Shown in pieces: positions 32,211 to 39,555 of a stretch of DNA of 51,434 nt. The DNA lies in assembly GCA_023428265.1 (NCBI GenBank), contig JAEYYW010000159.1, positions 1 through 51,434 of the forward strand. Direction: 5' to 3'. Source of the stretch: Bacillota bacterium (lineage in GTDB: Bacteria; Bacillota; Clostridia; Christensenellales; UMGS416). Within the stretch, counting starts at the first letter, position 1, and each line of letters opens with the position of its first letter. The notes under the pieces were generated by a model, which made no database searches, was not told the origin of the DNA, and was given only the letters and a program-made list of their open reading frames with translations. Position numbers and translations under genes: made by a program.

Positions 32211-33113
32211 ATGGCGCACGGCATCTATCTGTATGGCATGACGTTGCTCACCACCAGCCACCTGCTGGATGAGGATTTTCCAGCGCTGGATACCTACGCG
32301 GAGATCAACAAGAGTTACCGGCTGCCCGGTGGCGAGACCGGCACCTGCGCGGTGGTGCTTGCAAGCCTTGGCTGCTCGGTGAAGATCGACGGCAACTGGC
32401 AGGGCACGGAGACTTACCAACCGCTGCTGGGCTACATGGGCCAGGCCGGTGTGGACGCCAGCCGCCTTTATCTGGATGAAACCTTCGAGGGCCTGCAGGA
32501 CCTGGTCATCATTGACCGGCACTCCCGCACGGTGTTCGGCAAGTTTCGGGCGTATTACCGCAATACGCTCAAGCGCTGGAACGCCCCCTGCCCGGAGGAT
32601 ATCGATCAAGCCGCCGCCGTGGGGCTGGACCCCTATTTCGGCGAGCAGGCCATTGAGGCAGCGCGGCTCTGCCGCAAGTTGGGCAAGTCCTATGTGACGA
32701 TTGACTGCCGGCACGACTGTGAGATGCACCGCTATTCCGCGGTGAACGCCATCTCCCATGAGTATCTGGATCAGCAATACCCCGGTATGGATGCCGAAGA
32801 GCTGTTCAAGCTATACACGGATGAAACCGACGGCCTTGTGATCTTCACGTTTGGGGTAAAGAACCTGCTCTATGGCCGTCGGGGGCAGAAGCCCAAGTCC
32901 TTTGAGCCTTATCGTGTGGATGCTGTGAGCACGCTGGGTGCCGGCGACACCTTCAAAGCCGGCGCAGTCTATGGATTACTCAAGGGGTTTGAGGATGAGG
33001 GCATTGTGCGGTTTGCCTCTGCAGCGGCGGCGTCTGCTTGCAGTGCGTTCCCGATCTACCACAACCCACCCACGCTGGAGAAGATCGATAAGATCATGAA
33101 GAGCAGGGGATAA
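32211..33113 (+). CDS. PfkB-family carbohydrate or nucleoside kinase
   Basis: A 300-residue ribokinase-like kinase. The C-terminal PfkB signature DAVSTLGAGDTFKAGAVYGLL contains the catalytic Asp (GAGD). An N-terminal Gly-rich segment GGETGTCAVVLASLG replaces the usual GGAGANVA. The substrate cannot be read; ribose, a nucleoside or another sugar are all possible. It lies between purH and purD in the purine operon, so a role in ribose or nucleoside phosphorylation is a reasonable inference. AAAGG upstream is a modest ribosome binding site. Copy C of the palindromic element follows its stop. Confidence 0.85.
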   Translation: MAHGIYLYGMTLLTTSHLLDEDFPALDTYAEINKSYRLPGGETGTCAVVLASLGCSVKIDGNWQGTETYQPLLGYMGQAGVDASRLYLDETFEGLQDLVIIDRHSRTVFGKFRAYYRNTLKRWNAPCPEDIDQAAAVGLDPYFGEQAIEAARLCRKLGKSYVTIDCRHDCEMHRYSAVNAISHEYLDQQYPGMDAEELFKLYTDETDGLVIFTFGVKNLLYGRRGQKPKSFEPYRVDAVSTLGAGDTFKAGAVYGLLKGFEDEGIVRFASAAAASACSAFPIYHNPPTLEKIDKIMKSRG

Positions 33114-33130
33114 GGTGCAACCCCCCTATA

Positions 33131-33244
33131 AACTCCCCCTGTCGCTTCGCGACATCCCCCTCTATGAGGGGGACAAGGGGTTCTCTATCAATATATTGCG
33201 AGTACAACTTGCCTCCCGCACAGAGGGGGGCAGGCGGAGGGAGT
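33131..33244 (+). repeat. Palindromic element of about 115 bp, copy C
   Basis: Begins AACTCCCCCTGTCGCTTCGCG, holds CCCCCTC...GAGGGGGACAAG and ACTTGCCTCCC...GAGGGGGG, and ends GGCGGAGGGAGTA. The right terminal repeat contains GGAGGGAG at 33236-33243, which is the only ribosome binding site for purD at 33253. Confidence 0.75.
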
Positions 33245-33252
33245 ATACCCCC

Positions 33253-34512
33253 ATGAACATCCTCGTCATCGGTTCCGGCGGCCGCGAGCACGCCATCTGC
33301 TGGAAGCTCCGGCAAAGCCCCCTCGTGGACAAGCTCTACTGCGCGCCGGGCAACGGCGGTATTGCCGAGGTGGCTGCCTGTGTGGACATCGCCGCCAGAG
33401 ATATTGATGGTGTGGTGCGCTTTGCCAAAAGCAACGCCATCGACCTTACGTTTGTGGCGCCGGATGATCCGCTGGCCGACGGCATGGTGGATGCCCTTGA
33501 GGCAGCCGGCTGCGCGGCATTCGGGCCCACGGCTGCCGCCGCCCGCATTGAGGCCAGCAAAACCTTTGCCAAGGGCATCATGGAAAAGTATGGCATCCCC
33601 ACTGCAAAGAGCCGGTCATTTGACTCTGTGGAGGAAGCCCGCGCCTATATCTTGGAGCAAGGTGCGCCAATCGTGGTGAAGGCCGACGGCCTGGCGCTGG
33701 GCAAGGGCGTGTTTGTATGCATGACGGTGGAAGAGGCGCTGGATGCCGTGGACGCCGTGATGGTGCGCAACGAGTTTGGGCAAGCCGGTAAGACACTGGT
33801 TGTGGAGGAATACATTGAAGGCCCGGAGGTTTCGCTGCTGTGCTTCAGCGACGGCAAGCATGTTTCCGTGATGCCTCCGGCTCAGGATCACAAGCGTGTG
33901 TTTGACGGCGACCGGGGCCCCAACACCGGTGGCATGGGGGCTTTCGCGCCCACACCGAAGTTTTCGCAGCTGCAGATTGATTGGGCGGTGGAGCACGTGC
34001 TTCTGAAGGCTGTTCGGGGCATGGAATCGGAAGGCTGCCCGTTTAAAGGGATTCTGTATGCCGGGCTGATGCTCACAAAAGACGGTGTGAAGGTGCTGGA
34101 GTTCAACGCCAGATTCGGCGACCCGGAGACGCAGGTGCTCCTGCCGCTGCTGGAAACCGATTTGCTGGAGATCCTTCTGGCCATTCGGGGTGGCAGGCTC
34201 GACTGCCAGCCGGTGCGCTGGCGGCAAGAGGCGGCGGCGGTGGTGGTGCTGGCCTCCGGAGGATATCCCGGCAGCTATCCCAAGGGGTATCCGCTTTCCG
34301 GCCTTGAGGAAGCCGCGCGGCTGGAAGATATCACGCTGTTTTACAGCGGCACCAAGCGGGAAGGGGAGGCCCTTGTGACCAATGGCGGCCGGGTGTTGGG
34401 CGTGACGGCCACCGCTGAATCGCTGGACAAAGCCATCCGTTTGGCTTATGATGCTGTGGAGCGGGTGAGCTTCACCGGCTGCCAATACCGCCGTGACATC
34501 GGAAGAAAATAG
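33253..34512 (+). CDS. purD: Phosphoribosylamine--glycine ligase (GAR synthetase)
   Basis: A 419-residue ATP-grasp ligase. The N-terminal nucleotide-binding motif MNILVIGSGGREHAICWKL and the ATP-grasp blocks VKADGLALGKGVFV, EGPEVSLLCFSDG, DHKRVFDGDRGPNTGGMGAF and FNARFGDPETQVLLP are complete. The start at 33253 depends on a ribosome binding site contributed by palindromic element C. A longer frame back to 33115 only reads through that element. Confidence 0.96.
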   Translation: MNILVIGSGGREHAICWKLRQSPLVDKLYCAPGNGGIAEVAACVDIAARDIDGVVRFAKSNAIDLTFVAPDDPLADGMVDALEAAGCAAFGPTAAAARIEASKTFAKGIMEKYGIPTAKSRSFDSVEEARAYILEQGAPIVVKADGLALGKGVFVCMTVEEALDAVDAVMVRNEFGQAGKTLVVEEYIEGPEVSLLCFSDGKHVSVMPPAQDHKRVFDGDRGPNTGGMGAFAPTPKFSQLQIDWAVEHVLLKAVRGMESEGCPFKGILYAGLMLTKDGVKVLEFNARFGDPETQVLLPLLETDLLEILLAIRGGRLDCQPVRWRQEAAAVVVLASGGYPGSYPKGYPLSGLEEAARLEDITLFYSGTKREGEALVTNGGRVLGVTATAESLDKAIRLAYDAVERVSFTGCQYRRDIGRK

Positions 34513-34523
34513 GAGGGCTTGTT

Positions 34524-35075
34524 CTGGAAAAGCTGAATCCTTCGGCAATCAACCGCTGCATTCTGATTTTTCCGCAGTTTGAAAACATCGCTGTGATAGA
34601 CGGCATTCGGGAGCGTTACGATCCGGCTGCCCGTTTGGTGAGGCCCCACATCACGCTGGTGTTTCCGTTTGAAAGCGTGTTTTCCGCCGAAGATATCCGG
34701 CAGCATGTGGAGCGGTCTGTCGCCGGCATCAAGCCCTTTGCGTTGACGCTGCAGGGCATCAGTGCCCGCAAAAGCTTTGGCAATTACCTGCTGCTGGATG
34801 TGCACGATGGCATCGAAGCAATCCGTGAGATGCACGAAAGGCTATACACCGGGATTCTGGAGCCATTTCTGCCCCAGTGGTGCAACCCGGAGTGCGTGCC
34901 CTACGACCCCCATCTCACGGTGGGCCGGATTGAGGAGGATGACGCCTTTGCCGCGGCTGTGCAGGCTGTGGCCGGTGTGAATGACCTTTTCAGCACCACG
35001 GTGCAGCAGGTCGCGGTGGAAATTATCGAGCCCGACGGCGGCTCCACGATTGAGTCCGTCATCCGATTGGACTAG
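34524..35075 (+). CDS. 2'-5' RNA ligase / 2H phosphoesterase family protein, probable CTG start
   Basis: A 183-residue member of the 2H superfamily, named for two His-x-Thr motifs: His42 in RPHITLVFPFES and His130 in YDPHLTVGRI. The family acts on 2',3'-cyclic phosphates or related RNA ends. The conserved first strand (NRCILIFPQFENI) lies upstream of the first GTG at 34593, so that start would truncate the fold. AGGAGGG at 34511-34517 is ideally spaced to a CTG at 34524, in frame and with no ATG, GTG or TTG available. It follows purD by 11 bp and ends the operon. Confidence 0.8.
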   Translation: MEKLNPSAINRCILIFPQFENIAVIDGIRERYDPAARLVRPHITLVFPFESVFSAEDIRQHVERSVAGIKPFALTLQGISARKSFGNYLLLDVHDGIEAIREMHERLYTGILEPFLPQWCNPECVPYDPHLTVGRIEEDDAFAAAVQAVAGVNDLFSTTVQQVAVEIIEPDGGSTIESVIRLD

Positions 35076-35112
35076 CTTTTTGTGACACAGCGCAGCCCGG
35101 AAGTTGAAAATG

Positions 35113-35131
35113 GCCTGTTTTTCAGGCTTTT
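35113..35131 (+). terminator. Terminator of the purine operon
   Basis: Short stem GCCTG at 35113-35117 with CAGGC at 35123-35127, T loop, then TTTT; a further T-run lies at about 35138. Confidence 0.6.
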
Positions 35132-35158
35132 CGGTGCTTTTTTGGGGCTTCGCCGTGA

Positions 35159-35187
35159 TTGTGATTTGTGTATGCCGGTGTTATAAT
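35159..35187 (+). promoter_or_regulatory. Promoter of the leucine-rich repeat gene
   Basis: TTGTGA at 35159-35164, 17-bp spacer, TATAAT at 35182-35187. The leader is about 130 nt. Confidence 0.65.
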
Positions 35188-35235
35188 ATGATTATATATG
35201 GCAATGTCGGCACCTTTTTATCCTGAAATGTTAAA

Positions 35236-35249
35236 CATTTACGTAAATG
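35236..35249. promoter_or_regulatory. 14-bp perfect palindrome in the leader
   Basis: CATTTACGTAAATG is a perfect dyad located about 40 bp after the expected transcription start of the leucine-rich repeat gene. It could be a repressor site. Nothing else is visible between it and the ribosome binding site. Confidence 0.35.
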
Positions 35250-35322
35250 GATATACTCTCCATATCTGGCCGCTGCGATCTCATCCGTTCTGATCAGCGG
35301 CTTTATGTGAAAAGGAGGCATC

Positions 35323-37002
35323 ATGTCGAAGAAACTGATCGCGATGGCCGCGACGATCCTTTTTGTTGGCGTTACAATCCTGAGCGGGGGCGTAGGCTTT
35401 GGCGCGCCTATGCCAGACCCGACGGCTTCATCTTCCTCTTCAGCCGCCACAGCAACGCCCAAAGCAAGCGTGCCGCCTTCCACAACAGGCGAGGGCACCG
35501 CTTCTGACAGCCTGCTGCCGCCCACTTCCAAGGACCCGTCTCTGAGGCCATCCACGGCTGACGCCACGGTGAATATCCCCGACGCCAAGCTGAAGGCAAA
35601 GCTCAAAGAGCTCACCGGCGTGGGCTCGGCGGCGATCAAGCGCTCCGACCTGGCCATGCTCACGGGCGGCCTGAACCTTGCCGGGCTTGGCATCGCCAAG
35701 GTGGAAGGTCTGCAGTATTGCGAAAACATTTCCGCGATCAGCTTGATGAACAACAAAGTGGCCGATCTGCCGTCTTCGCTCAACAAGCTGAAGAAGATCA
35801 CCTATCTGAACCTGGAAGACAACAGCTTCAAGAAAATCCCCGATGTGGTGTATTCTTTGACCACGCTGAAGCATTTCACAATCAAGAGCAACAAAGCCAC
35901 CAAAGTGGGCGACAAAATCGGTCAGCTCATTAATTTGGAGTCTCTTGATCTTTCCGGCAACGAGTTTGACGACGTGGCCTCCAACATATCCAAACTCACC
36001 AAGCTGACTACGCTCGATCTGAGCGGCAACAACTTAAGGAAAGTGCCCCGTGATATCTTTATCCTGCCTTTGCTGGAGTCGCTGGATCTTTCCGACAATG
36101 TGCTGAAGGAGCTGCCCGACGCGGCGGCGGCGGCGCCCAAGCTGGTCACGCTCAACGTGGAAGACAACATTCTGGATAAGCTGCCGTCCGGCATTGGCGG
36201 CGCGCCCAGCCTTCTCAAGGTGTATGCGGCGATCAACCGCCTCACGATCATTGAGCCGTCGCTGCTGAACGGCAAGGTTACAGACCTCACGCTTGACGTG
36301 AACCGCATCACGGAGCTGCCCACCGCGCTCACCGGGAAGAAATTTGACAAGTTTTCCATCGAGTGGAACTTCATCGAAATGAGTGAGGGCAGCGAAGCCC
36401 GCAAGATTGCCGACACGGTGATTGCCGGCAGCACCAAAGCCTACTTGAGGCAGCTGCTGGCTTTGCCCGCCCCTGAGTTCAAGGAGACTTCCACAACGGT
36501 TTACCTGCAGTGGCCGCTGATGAATGAAGGCCAGGATGGCGACAGCAGCTGGAAGGTGAGCAAATACCAGATCTACATTGACAACAACGGCACGTGGGGA
36601 AACCCCATCGCCGAGCTGGACAGAATGGCAAACCGTTATGTCGCAACCGGCCTTAAGGCAGAGAAAGCATACAAGTTCCAGGTGGGCGTGGAATATCAGC
36701 TCACGCTGAACGGCAGAAAAGTGACGCACCGCATCTTTACGCCGGTGGAAGTCAAGACGCTTTCCGCCTCAGCCACGGCTGAGCCCACCATAGAGCCCAC
36801 GGTGGAGCCGGAGGAGACCGCCCTGGCCACCGATTTGCCCGTGCCCACCGAACCATCGGCAACCGGCAAGCCGGGCTCAGGTTCTGGCGGCGGCAGCAAG
36901 ACGGCTCTTGTGATTCTGATCATCGTGGGCGCTGTTGTGGTTCTGGCGGCGGGGCTGTTTGTGGCGATGTCGATGGCACGCCGGGGCAGAAGAAACTATT
37001 AA
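35323..37002 (+). CDS. Secreted leucine-rich repeat protein with C-terminal membrane anchor
   Basis: A 559-residue surface protein. A signal sequence (MSKKLIAMAATILFVGVTILSGGVGFG) is followed by a Ser/Thr/Pro-rich stretch to about residue 85, then a cap region and roughly ten leucine-rich repeats of 22-24 residues (about 105-360; e.g. LESLDLSGNEFDDVASNISKL is one unit). A fibronectin III-like domain follows (about 385-480, VYLQWPLMN...YKFQVGVEYQL), then a Pro/Thr/Glu linker and a membrane helix (ALVILIIVGAVVVLAAGLFVAMSMA) with a basic tail. It probably displays a binding surface outside the cell. AAAAGGAGG gives the start. Confidence 0.88.
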   Translation: MSKKLIAMAATILFVGVTILSGGVGFGAPMPDPTASSSSSAATATPKASVPPSTTGEGTASDSLLPPTSKDPSLRPSTADATVNIPDAKLKAKLKELTGVGSAAIKRSDLAMLTGGLNLAGLGIAKVEGLQYCENISAISLMNNKVADLPSSLNKLKKITYLNLEDNSFKKIPDVVYSLTTLKHFTIKSNKATKVGDKIGQLINLESLDLSGNEFDDVASNISKLTKLTTLDLSGNNLRKVPRDIFILPLLESLDLSDNVLKELPDAAAAAPKLVTLNVEDNILDKLPSGIGGAPSLLKVYAAINRLTIIEPSLLNGKVTDLTLDVNRITELPTALTGKKFDKFSIEWNFIEMSEGSEARKIADTVIAGSTKAYLRQLLALPAPEFKETSTTVYLQWPLMNEGQDGDSSWKVSKYQIYIDNNGTWGNPIAELDRMANRYVATGLKAEKAYKFQVGVEYQLTLNGRKVTHRIFTPVEVKTLSASATAEPTIEPTVEPEETALATDLPVPTEPSATGKPGSGSGGGSKTALVILIIVGAVVVLAAGLFVAMSMARRGRRNY

Positions 37003-37017
37003 ACAAACCTAAACACG

Positions 37018-37048
37018 AACCCGGGTGCTGAAGCCCGGGTTTCGTTTA
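37018..37048 (+). terminator. Intrinsic terminator of the leucine-rich repeat gene
   Basis: AACCCGGG at 37018-37025 pairs with CCCGGGTT at 37034-37041, followed by TCGTTTATTTT. Confidence 0.8.
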
Positions 37049-37067
37049 TTTTAGCGGGGGAGGATCA

Positions 37068-37523
37068 ATGGTTGCGGTAGAACGCGTAGACAAAACAAGC
37101 GAAGCGTTCCGGCTTCTGATTGCCGGGCTGGACGCGGAGTTGACCGGGCAATATGGAGAGCTGCAAAAGCAGTATCGTTTGCACAACCAGACGGATCATC
37201 TTCTGCTTGCGGTCGTGGTCTCGGTGGATGGCCAGCCGGCAGCCTGCGGCGCAATTCGGGACCATGGCGGCAGCGAGGTGGAAATCAAGCGCATGTATGT
37301 TTCACCGCAGTTCCGGCGGCAGGGGCTGGCCAGGCGCGTGCTGGAGGAGCTGGAACAGGCCGCCCGCGAGCTTGGGTATTCGCGGGCAGTGCTGGAGACC
37401 GGTGTGAGACAGGCCGCCGCCATCGCGCTGTATCAGAGCGTGGGGTATGAGCTGACTGACAATTACGGGCCCTATGCAGGCAACGAAAACAGCGTTTGCA
37501 TGGGGAAGCAATTGAGCCAATGA
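37068..37523 (+). CDS. GNAT family N-acetyltransferase
   Basis: A 151-residue acetyl-CoA-dependent transferase. The acetyl-CoA binding motif A is visible as EIKRMYVSPQFRRQGLARRVLEELEQAA (Arg/Gln-x-x-Gly-x-Ala-like loop), followed by ETGVRQAAAIALYQSVGYELTDNYGPY. The acceptor is unknown. GGGGGAGG at about 37056 is the ribosome binding site. It is a single-gene unit between two terminators. Confidence 0.88.
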   Translation: MVAVERVDKTSEAFRLLIAGLDAELTGQYGELQKQYRLHNQTDHLLLAVVVSVDGQPAACGAIRDHGGSEVEIKRMYVSPQFRRQGLARRVLEELEQAARELGYSRAVLETGVRQAAAIALYQSVGYELTDNYGPYAGNENSVCMGKQLSQ

Positions 37524-37525
37524 CA

Positions 37526-37558
37526 AACACGGGCGGCTTGCGTGCCGCCCGTGTTGTT
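37526..37558. terminator. Bidirectional terminator
   Basis: A perfect 12-bp stem (37526-37537 with 37544-37555) separates two converging genes. T-rich bases follow on both strands. Confidence 0.8.
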
Positions 37559-37568
37559 TGATTACTGA

Positions 37569-37853
37569 TTAGTTTTGCTCCGCATTGACCGTGTTGGTCC
37601 GGAGGATCTTTTTGACGCTGTCTTGAGACAGAAAGAACTTTCTGGCCAGTTCCTCCACGGTGTGCCCCTGCTGATAATGGCGCACCATCTGCATGTTTCT
37701 GAGCGCATAGCGCTCGCGGGATCCATTGCGGGTGCCCCAGCCGGCCTTGCTTTCGGCCTTGTACGGCACATAAATGAGCTCGCCCTCGGCGTGCTTCTGC
37801 AGCTCCGTGAGCAGCTCCCGGGGAAGGAACTCCCCGGCGTTGCGATATTTCAT
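37569..37853 (-). CDS. Small helix-turn-helix protein of the CD3324/Mor-like family
   Basis: A 94-residue protein. The N-terminal MKYRNAGEFLPRELLTELQKHAEGELIYVP and the C-terminal helix-turn-helix (QQGHTVEELARKFFLSQDSVKKIL) match a small clostridial DNA-binding family related to Mor-type activators. The target is unknown. AAGGAG precedes the ATG at 37853; a longer frame to 37967 would run through the RNA terminator hairpin. The probable small RNA at 37884-38077 lies directly upstream on the same strand, so read-through from it could also express this gene. Confidence 0.82.
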   Translation of the reverse strand: MKYRNAGEFLPRELLTELQKHAEGELIYVPYKAESKAGWGTRNGSRERYALRNMQMVRHYQQGHTVEELARKFFLSQDSVKKILRTNTVNAEQN

Positions 37854-37883
37854 GCTTTTCTCCTTGTCAGGCATTGCCGCATA

Positions 37884-37909
37884 CACAAAAACCCAGGGCA
37901 ACCCTGGGT
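37884..37909 (-). terminator. Minus-strand intrinsic terminator of the small RNA
   Basis: ACCCAGGG at 37891-37898 and CCCTGGGT at 37902-37909 form an 8-bp stem. On the minus strand a run of Ts with GTG follows (37890 down to 37884). No protein gene ends here. Confidence 0.8.
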
Positions 37910-38077
37910 CAGCATGCGGAGGGTTCCATGAAAAGACCGGGGCACAACGGATCCAGTGGGTGTACAAGCCACCGGATGCCGCTGTGCGCCTGGTCTATGC
38001 GATTTTAGGTGTTAGCCACCTCAAAATGCTTCTTCACTTTACCAACCCCTTTCAAAGAGATTCGCAATCCGGAATGC
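37884..38077 (-). ncRNA. Probable structured small RNA of about 190 nt, unassigned
   Basis: No plausible protein gene fits this stretch, yet on the minus strand it has a promoter and an intrinsic terminator. The first transcribed bases close on the end: GCAT at 38077-38074 with ATGC at 37915-37912, CGGA at 38071-38068 with TCCG at 37920-37917, then GGGTT at 38048-38044 with AACCC at 37925-37921. Inside are two hairpins: 37999-38029 (ATTTT and AGGTG arms with single-base bulges) and a rod-like one at 37934-37996 (AGACC...GGTCT outer pairs, several mismatches). I cannot match it with certainty to 6S RNA, SRP RNA or the raiA motif; these should be tested first. Confidence 0.55.
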
Positions 38078-38083
38078 AGTCTC

Positions 38084-38112
38084 ATTCTACAACGTCACGC
38101 TGCTTCCTTCAA
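38084..38112 (-). promoter_or_regulatory. Sigma-A promoter of the small RNA
   Basis: On the minus strand TTGAAG (38112-38107), 17-bp spacer, TAGAAT (38089-38084). The expected start is near 38077. It lies just after the stop codon of the metallophosphoesterase gene. Confidence 0.65.
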
Positions 38113-38134
38113 GGGAAAAGACCGGTTAATGCAT

Positions 38135-38842
38135 TTATTCCCGCTGCCAAACCAAAGTGGGGATGAAATTGAGATAATCGCAGGACACCATGCGATACTG
38201 GACGCCGTTTTTTTCACCCTCGAAGGCCGAGCCGGGCTGTAGCCCGTGTAGATGCCCATAGACTGCCAGGCGCACGCCGAACTCCTCCAGCAGCGCGGAG
38301 AAACCGGATGGTTCCTGACGCTCGTTGAACGGCGGGAAATGGAGCATGGCGATCAGGTCGTCACCGGGTTGAAGCTTGCGCCGGGCGTCTTCCAGTGAGA
38401 GCCGGAGCCGGATGATCTCCCGCTGGAAAATCTTTTCATCGCTGCCCTCCCAGGCAGAGCTCCCCGGGCATGTCCAGCCTCTGGTTCCGCAGACCACCGC
38501 GCCGTCAAGCCGGATGGCGTCATTCTGCAGCACCAGCATGCCTTCCGGCAGTAGGGTGCGCACCCGCTGAAGGCTGCCCCACCAGTAATCATGGTTGCCG
38601 CGCAACAGCAGCTTTTTGCCTGGCAGAGACGCAATCTCATCCAGATCCACGGCAGCCTGGGCAAGTGTCATCGCCCAGGAGATGTCTCCGGGGATCAGCA
38701 CAGCGTCGCCGCCGGCAACCAAGCCGCGCCAGGACTCGCAAATCCTGTTCCAATGGTCGCCCCAGTGCTTGCCAAAGATTTCCATCGGTTTGGGGGTGTG
38801 GCCGGACAAATGCAAGTCTGATATTGCGAAGATCCTCATCAT
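38135..38842 (-). CDS. Calcineurin-like metallophosphoesterase
   Basis: A 235-residue protein with all blocks of the two-metal phosphoesterase fold: SDLHLSG (residues 8-14), PGDISW, RGNHDYWW, LHFPPFN and YGHLHG. No signal peptide, so cytoplasmic. The substrate is unknown; the family includes phosphodiesterases and protein phosphatases. A G-run stands just before the ATG at 38842; the next codon is also ATG. The small RNA lies immediately downstream on the same strand. Confidence 0.9.
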   Translation of the reverse strand: MMRIFAISDLHLSGHTPKPMEIFGKHWGDHWNRICESWRGLVAGGDAVLIPGDISWAMTLAQAAVDLDEIASLPGKKLLLRGNHDYWWGSLQRVRTLLPEGMLVLQNDAIRLDGAVVCGTRGWTCPGSSAWEGSDEKIFQREIIRLRLSLEDARRKLQPGDDLIAMLHFPPFNERQEPSGFSALLEEFGVRLAVYGHLHGLQPGSAFEGEKNGVQYRMVSCDYLNFIPTLVWQRE

Positions 38843-38893
38843 ACCCCCCTGACGCAGTTGTTTTGGCAGTATCCTGACCAGTAAACTCTTTGC

Positions 38894-38921
38894 AAAAAAA
38901 GGGCGGGAACAGCACCCGCCC
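38894..38921 (-). terminator. Intrinsic terminator of the zinc-ribbon gene
   Basis: GGGCGGG at 38901-38907 with CCCGCCC at 38915-38921; on the minus strand seven Ts follow. Confidence 0.88.
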
Positions 38922-38965
38922 CAATAGATTATGCCATGTGACGCCCGCTCATCGCAAGCAGGAGA

Positions 38966-39421
38966 TCAGTCGCTCTCCTCATCTTCCTCGTCGCCGTCAG
39001 CTTCCTCCGGGAAGGCCTCTCCATCGGCCGGAGCGCCGCCTTCCTCATCAAAGAAGGGCTCATCTTCCGAGTCAAGCTCCTCATTGATGTTTTCCAGCTC
39101 AAAGGGAGGCACCGATTCATCCTCTTCCACGATCGGGATATCCTCAATGCCTTCGATGGTTTCCAGCTGCTCCGTCTCCTCAGAACCTTCCTCCGGCTCC
39201 TCGGTGGTGGTGTGCTTGCTGTCCAGCTTCTTCATATCAGCCAGGCATTCGGCGCAGTATTCTTCGCCGGTCGCCACTTCACGTTCGCCGCAGATGGGGC
39301 AAATCTCGCCCTCGTCTTCATGATGGTCAATGCCCTTTAGCTCTTTAATGCATACGCTGCATAAAGCCTGATCATCCAGGATGTAGTTCAGTTCGCATTT
39401 CGGGCATTTCCTCAACGCCAT
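38966..39421 (-). CDS. Zinc-ribbon protein with long acidic tail
   Basis: A 151-residue protein. The first 62 residues hold four Cys-x2-Cys pairs (CPKC, CSVC, CPIC, CAEC), enough for two zinc ribbons. Residues 65-151 are extremely acidic and low complexity (EEPEEGSEETEQ, DGDEEDEESD) and probably disordered. Small clostridial proteins of this kind are known only as hypothetical. GAGGTGA precedes the ATG. It has its own promoter (39465-39492) and terminator. Confidence 0.8.
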   Translation of the reverse strand: MALRKCPKCELNYILDDQALCSVCIKELKGIDHHEDEGEICPICGEREVATGEEYCAECLADMKKLDSKHTTTEEPEEGSEETEQLETIEGIEDIPIVEEDESVPPFELENINEELDSEDEPFFDEEGGAPADGEAFPEEADGDEEDEESD

Positions 39422-39464
39422 AGTATCACCTCAGAAAGATATGGGTGCAAAAGCTACACTCAAT

Positions 39465-39492
39465 ATAATATAAGCCGGTGCCGTTCTGTCAA
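39465..39492 (-). promoter_or_regulatory. Sigma-A promoter of the zinc-ribbon gene
   Basis: On the minus strand a perfect TTGACA (39492-39487), 16-bp spacer, TATTAT (39470-39465). Confidence 0.7.
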
Positions 39493-39555
39493 TAACTTAT
39501 TTTTTTGGATTTCAATCTGGAAAAACCTTCATTGGCAATCCGTTTCCAAAAAGGT

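Noticed and set aside
27660..33250. CRISPR array in the purine operon gaps
   Set aside because: The repeats are long single palindromes far apart, not short direct repeats with regular spacers, and no cas genes are present.
33115..33252. 46-codon N-terminal extension of PurD
   Set aside because: It translates the palindromic element; homologous PurD proteins begin at MNILVIGSGGREH.
37910..38043. Small ORF GTG-AAG-AAG-CAT (10 codons) inside the small RNA
   Set aside because: It ends after ten codons inside a hairpin arm and has only a weak ribosome binding site; RNA structure explains the region better.
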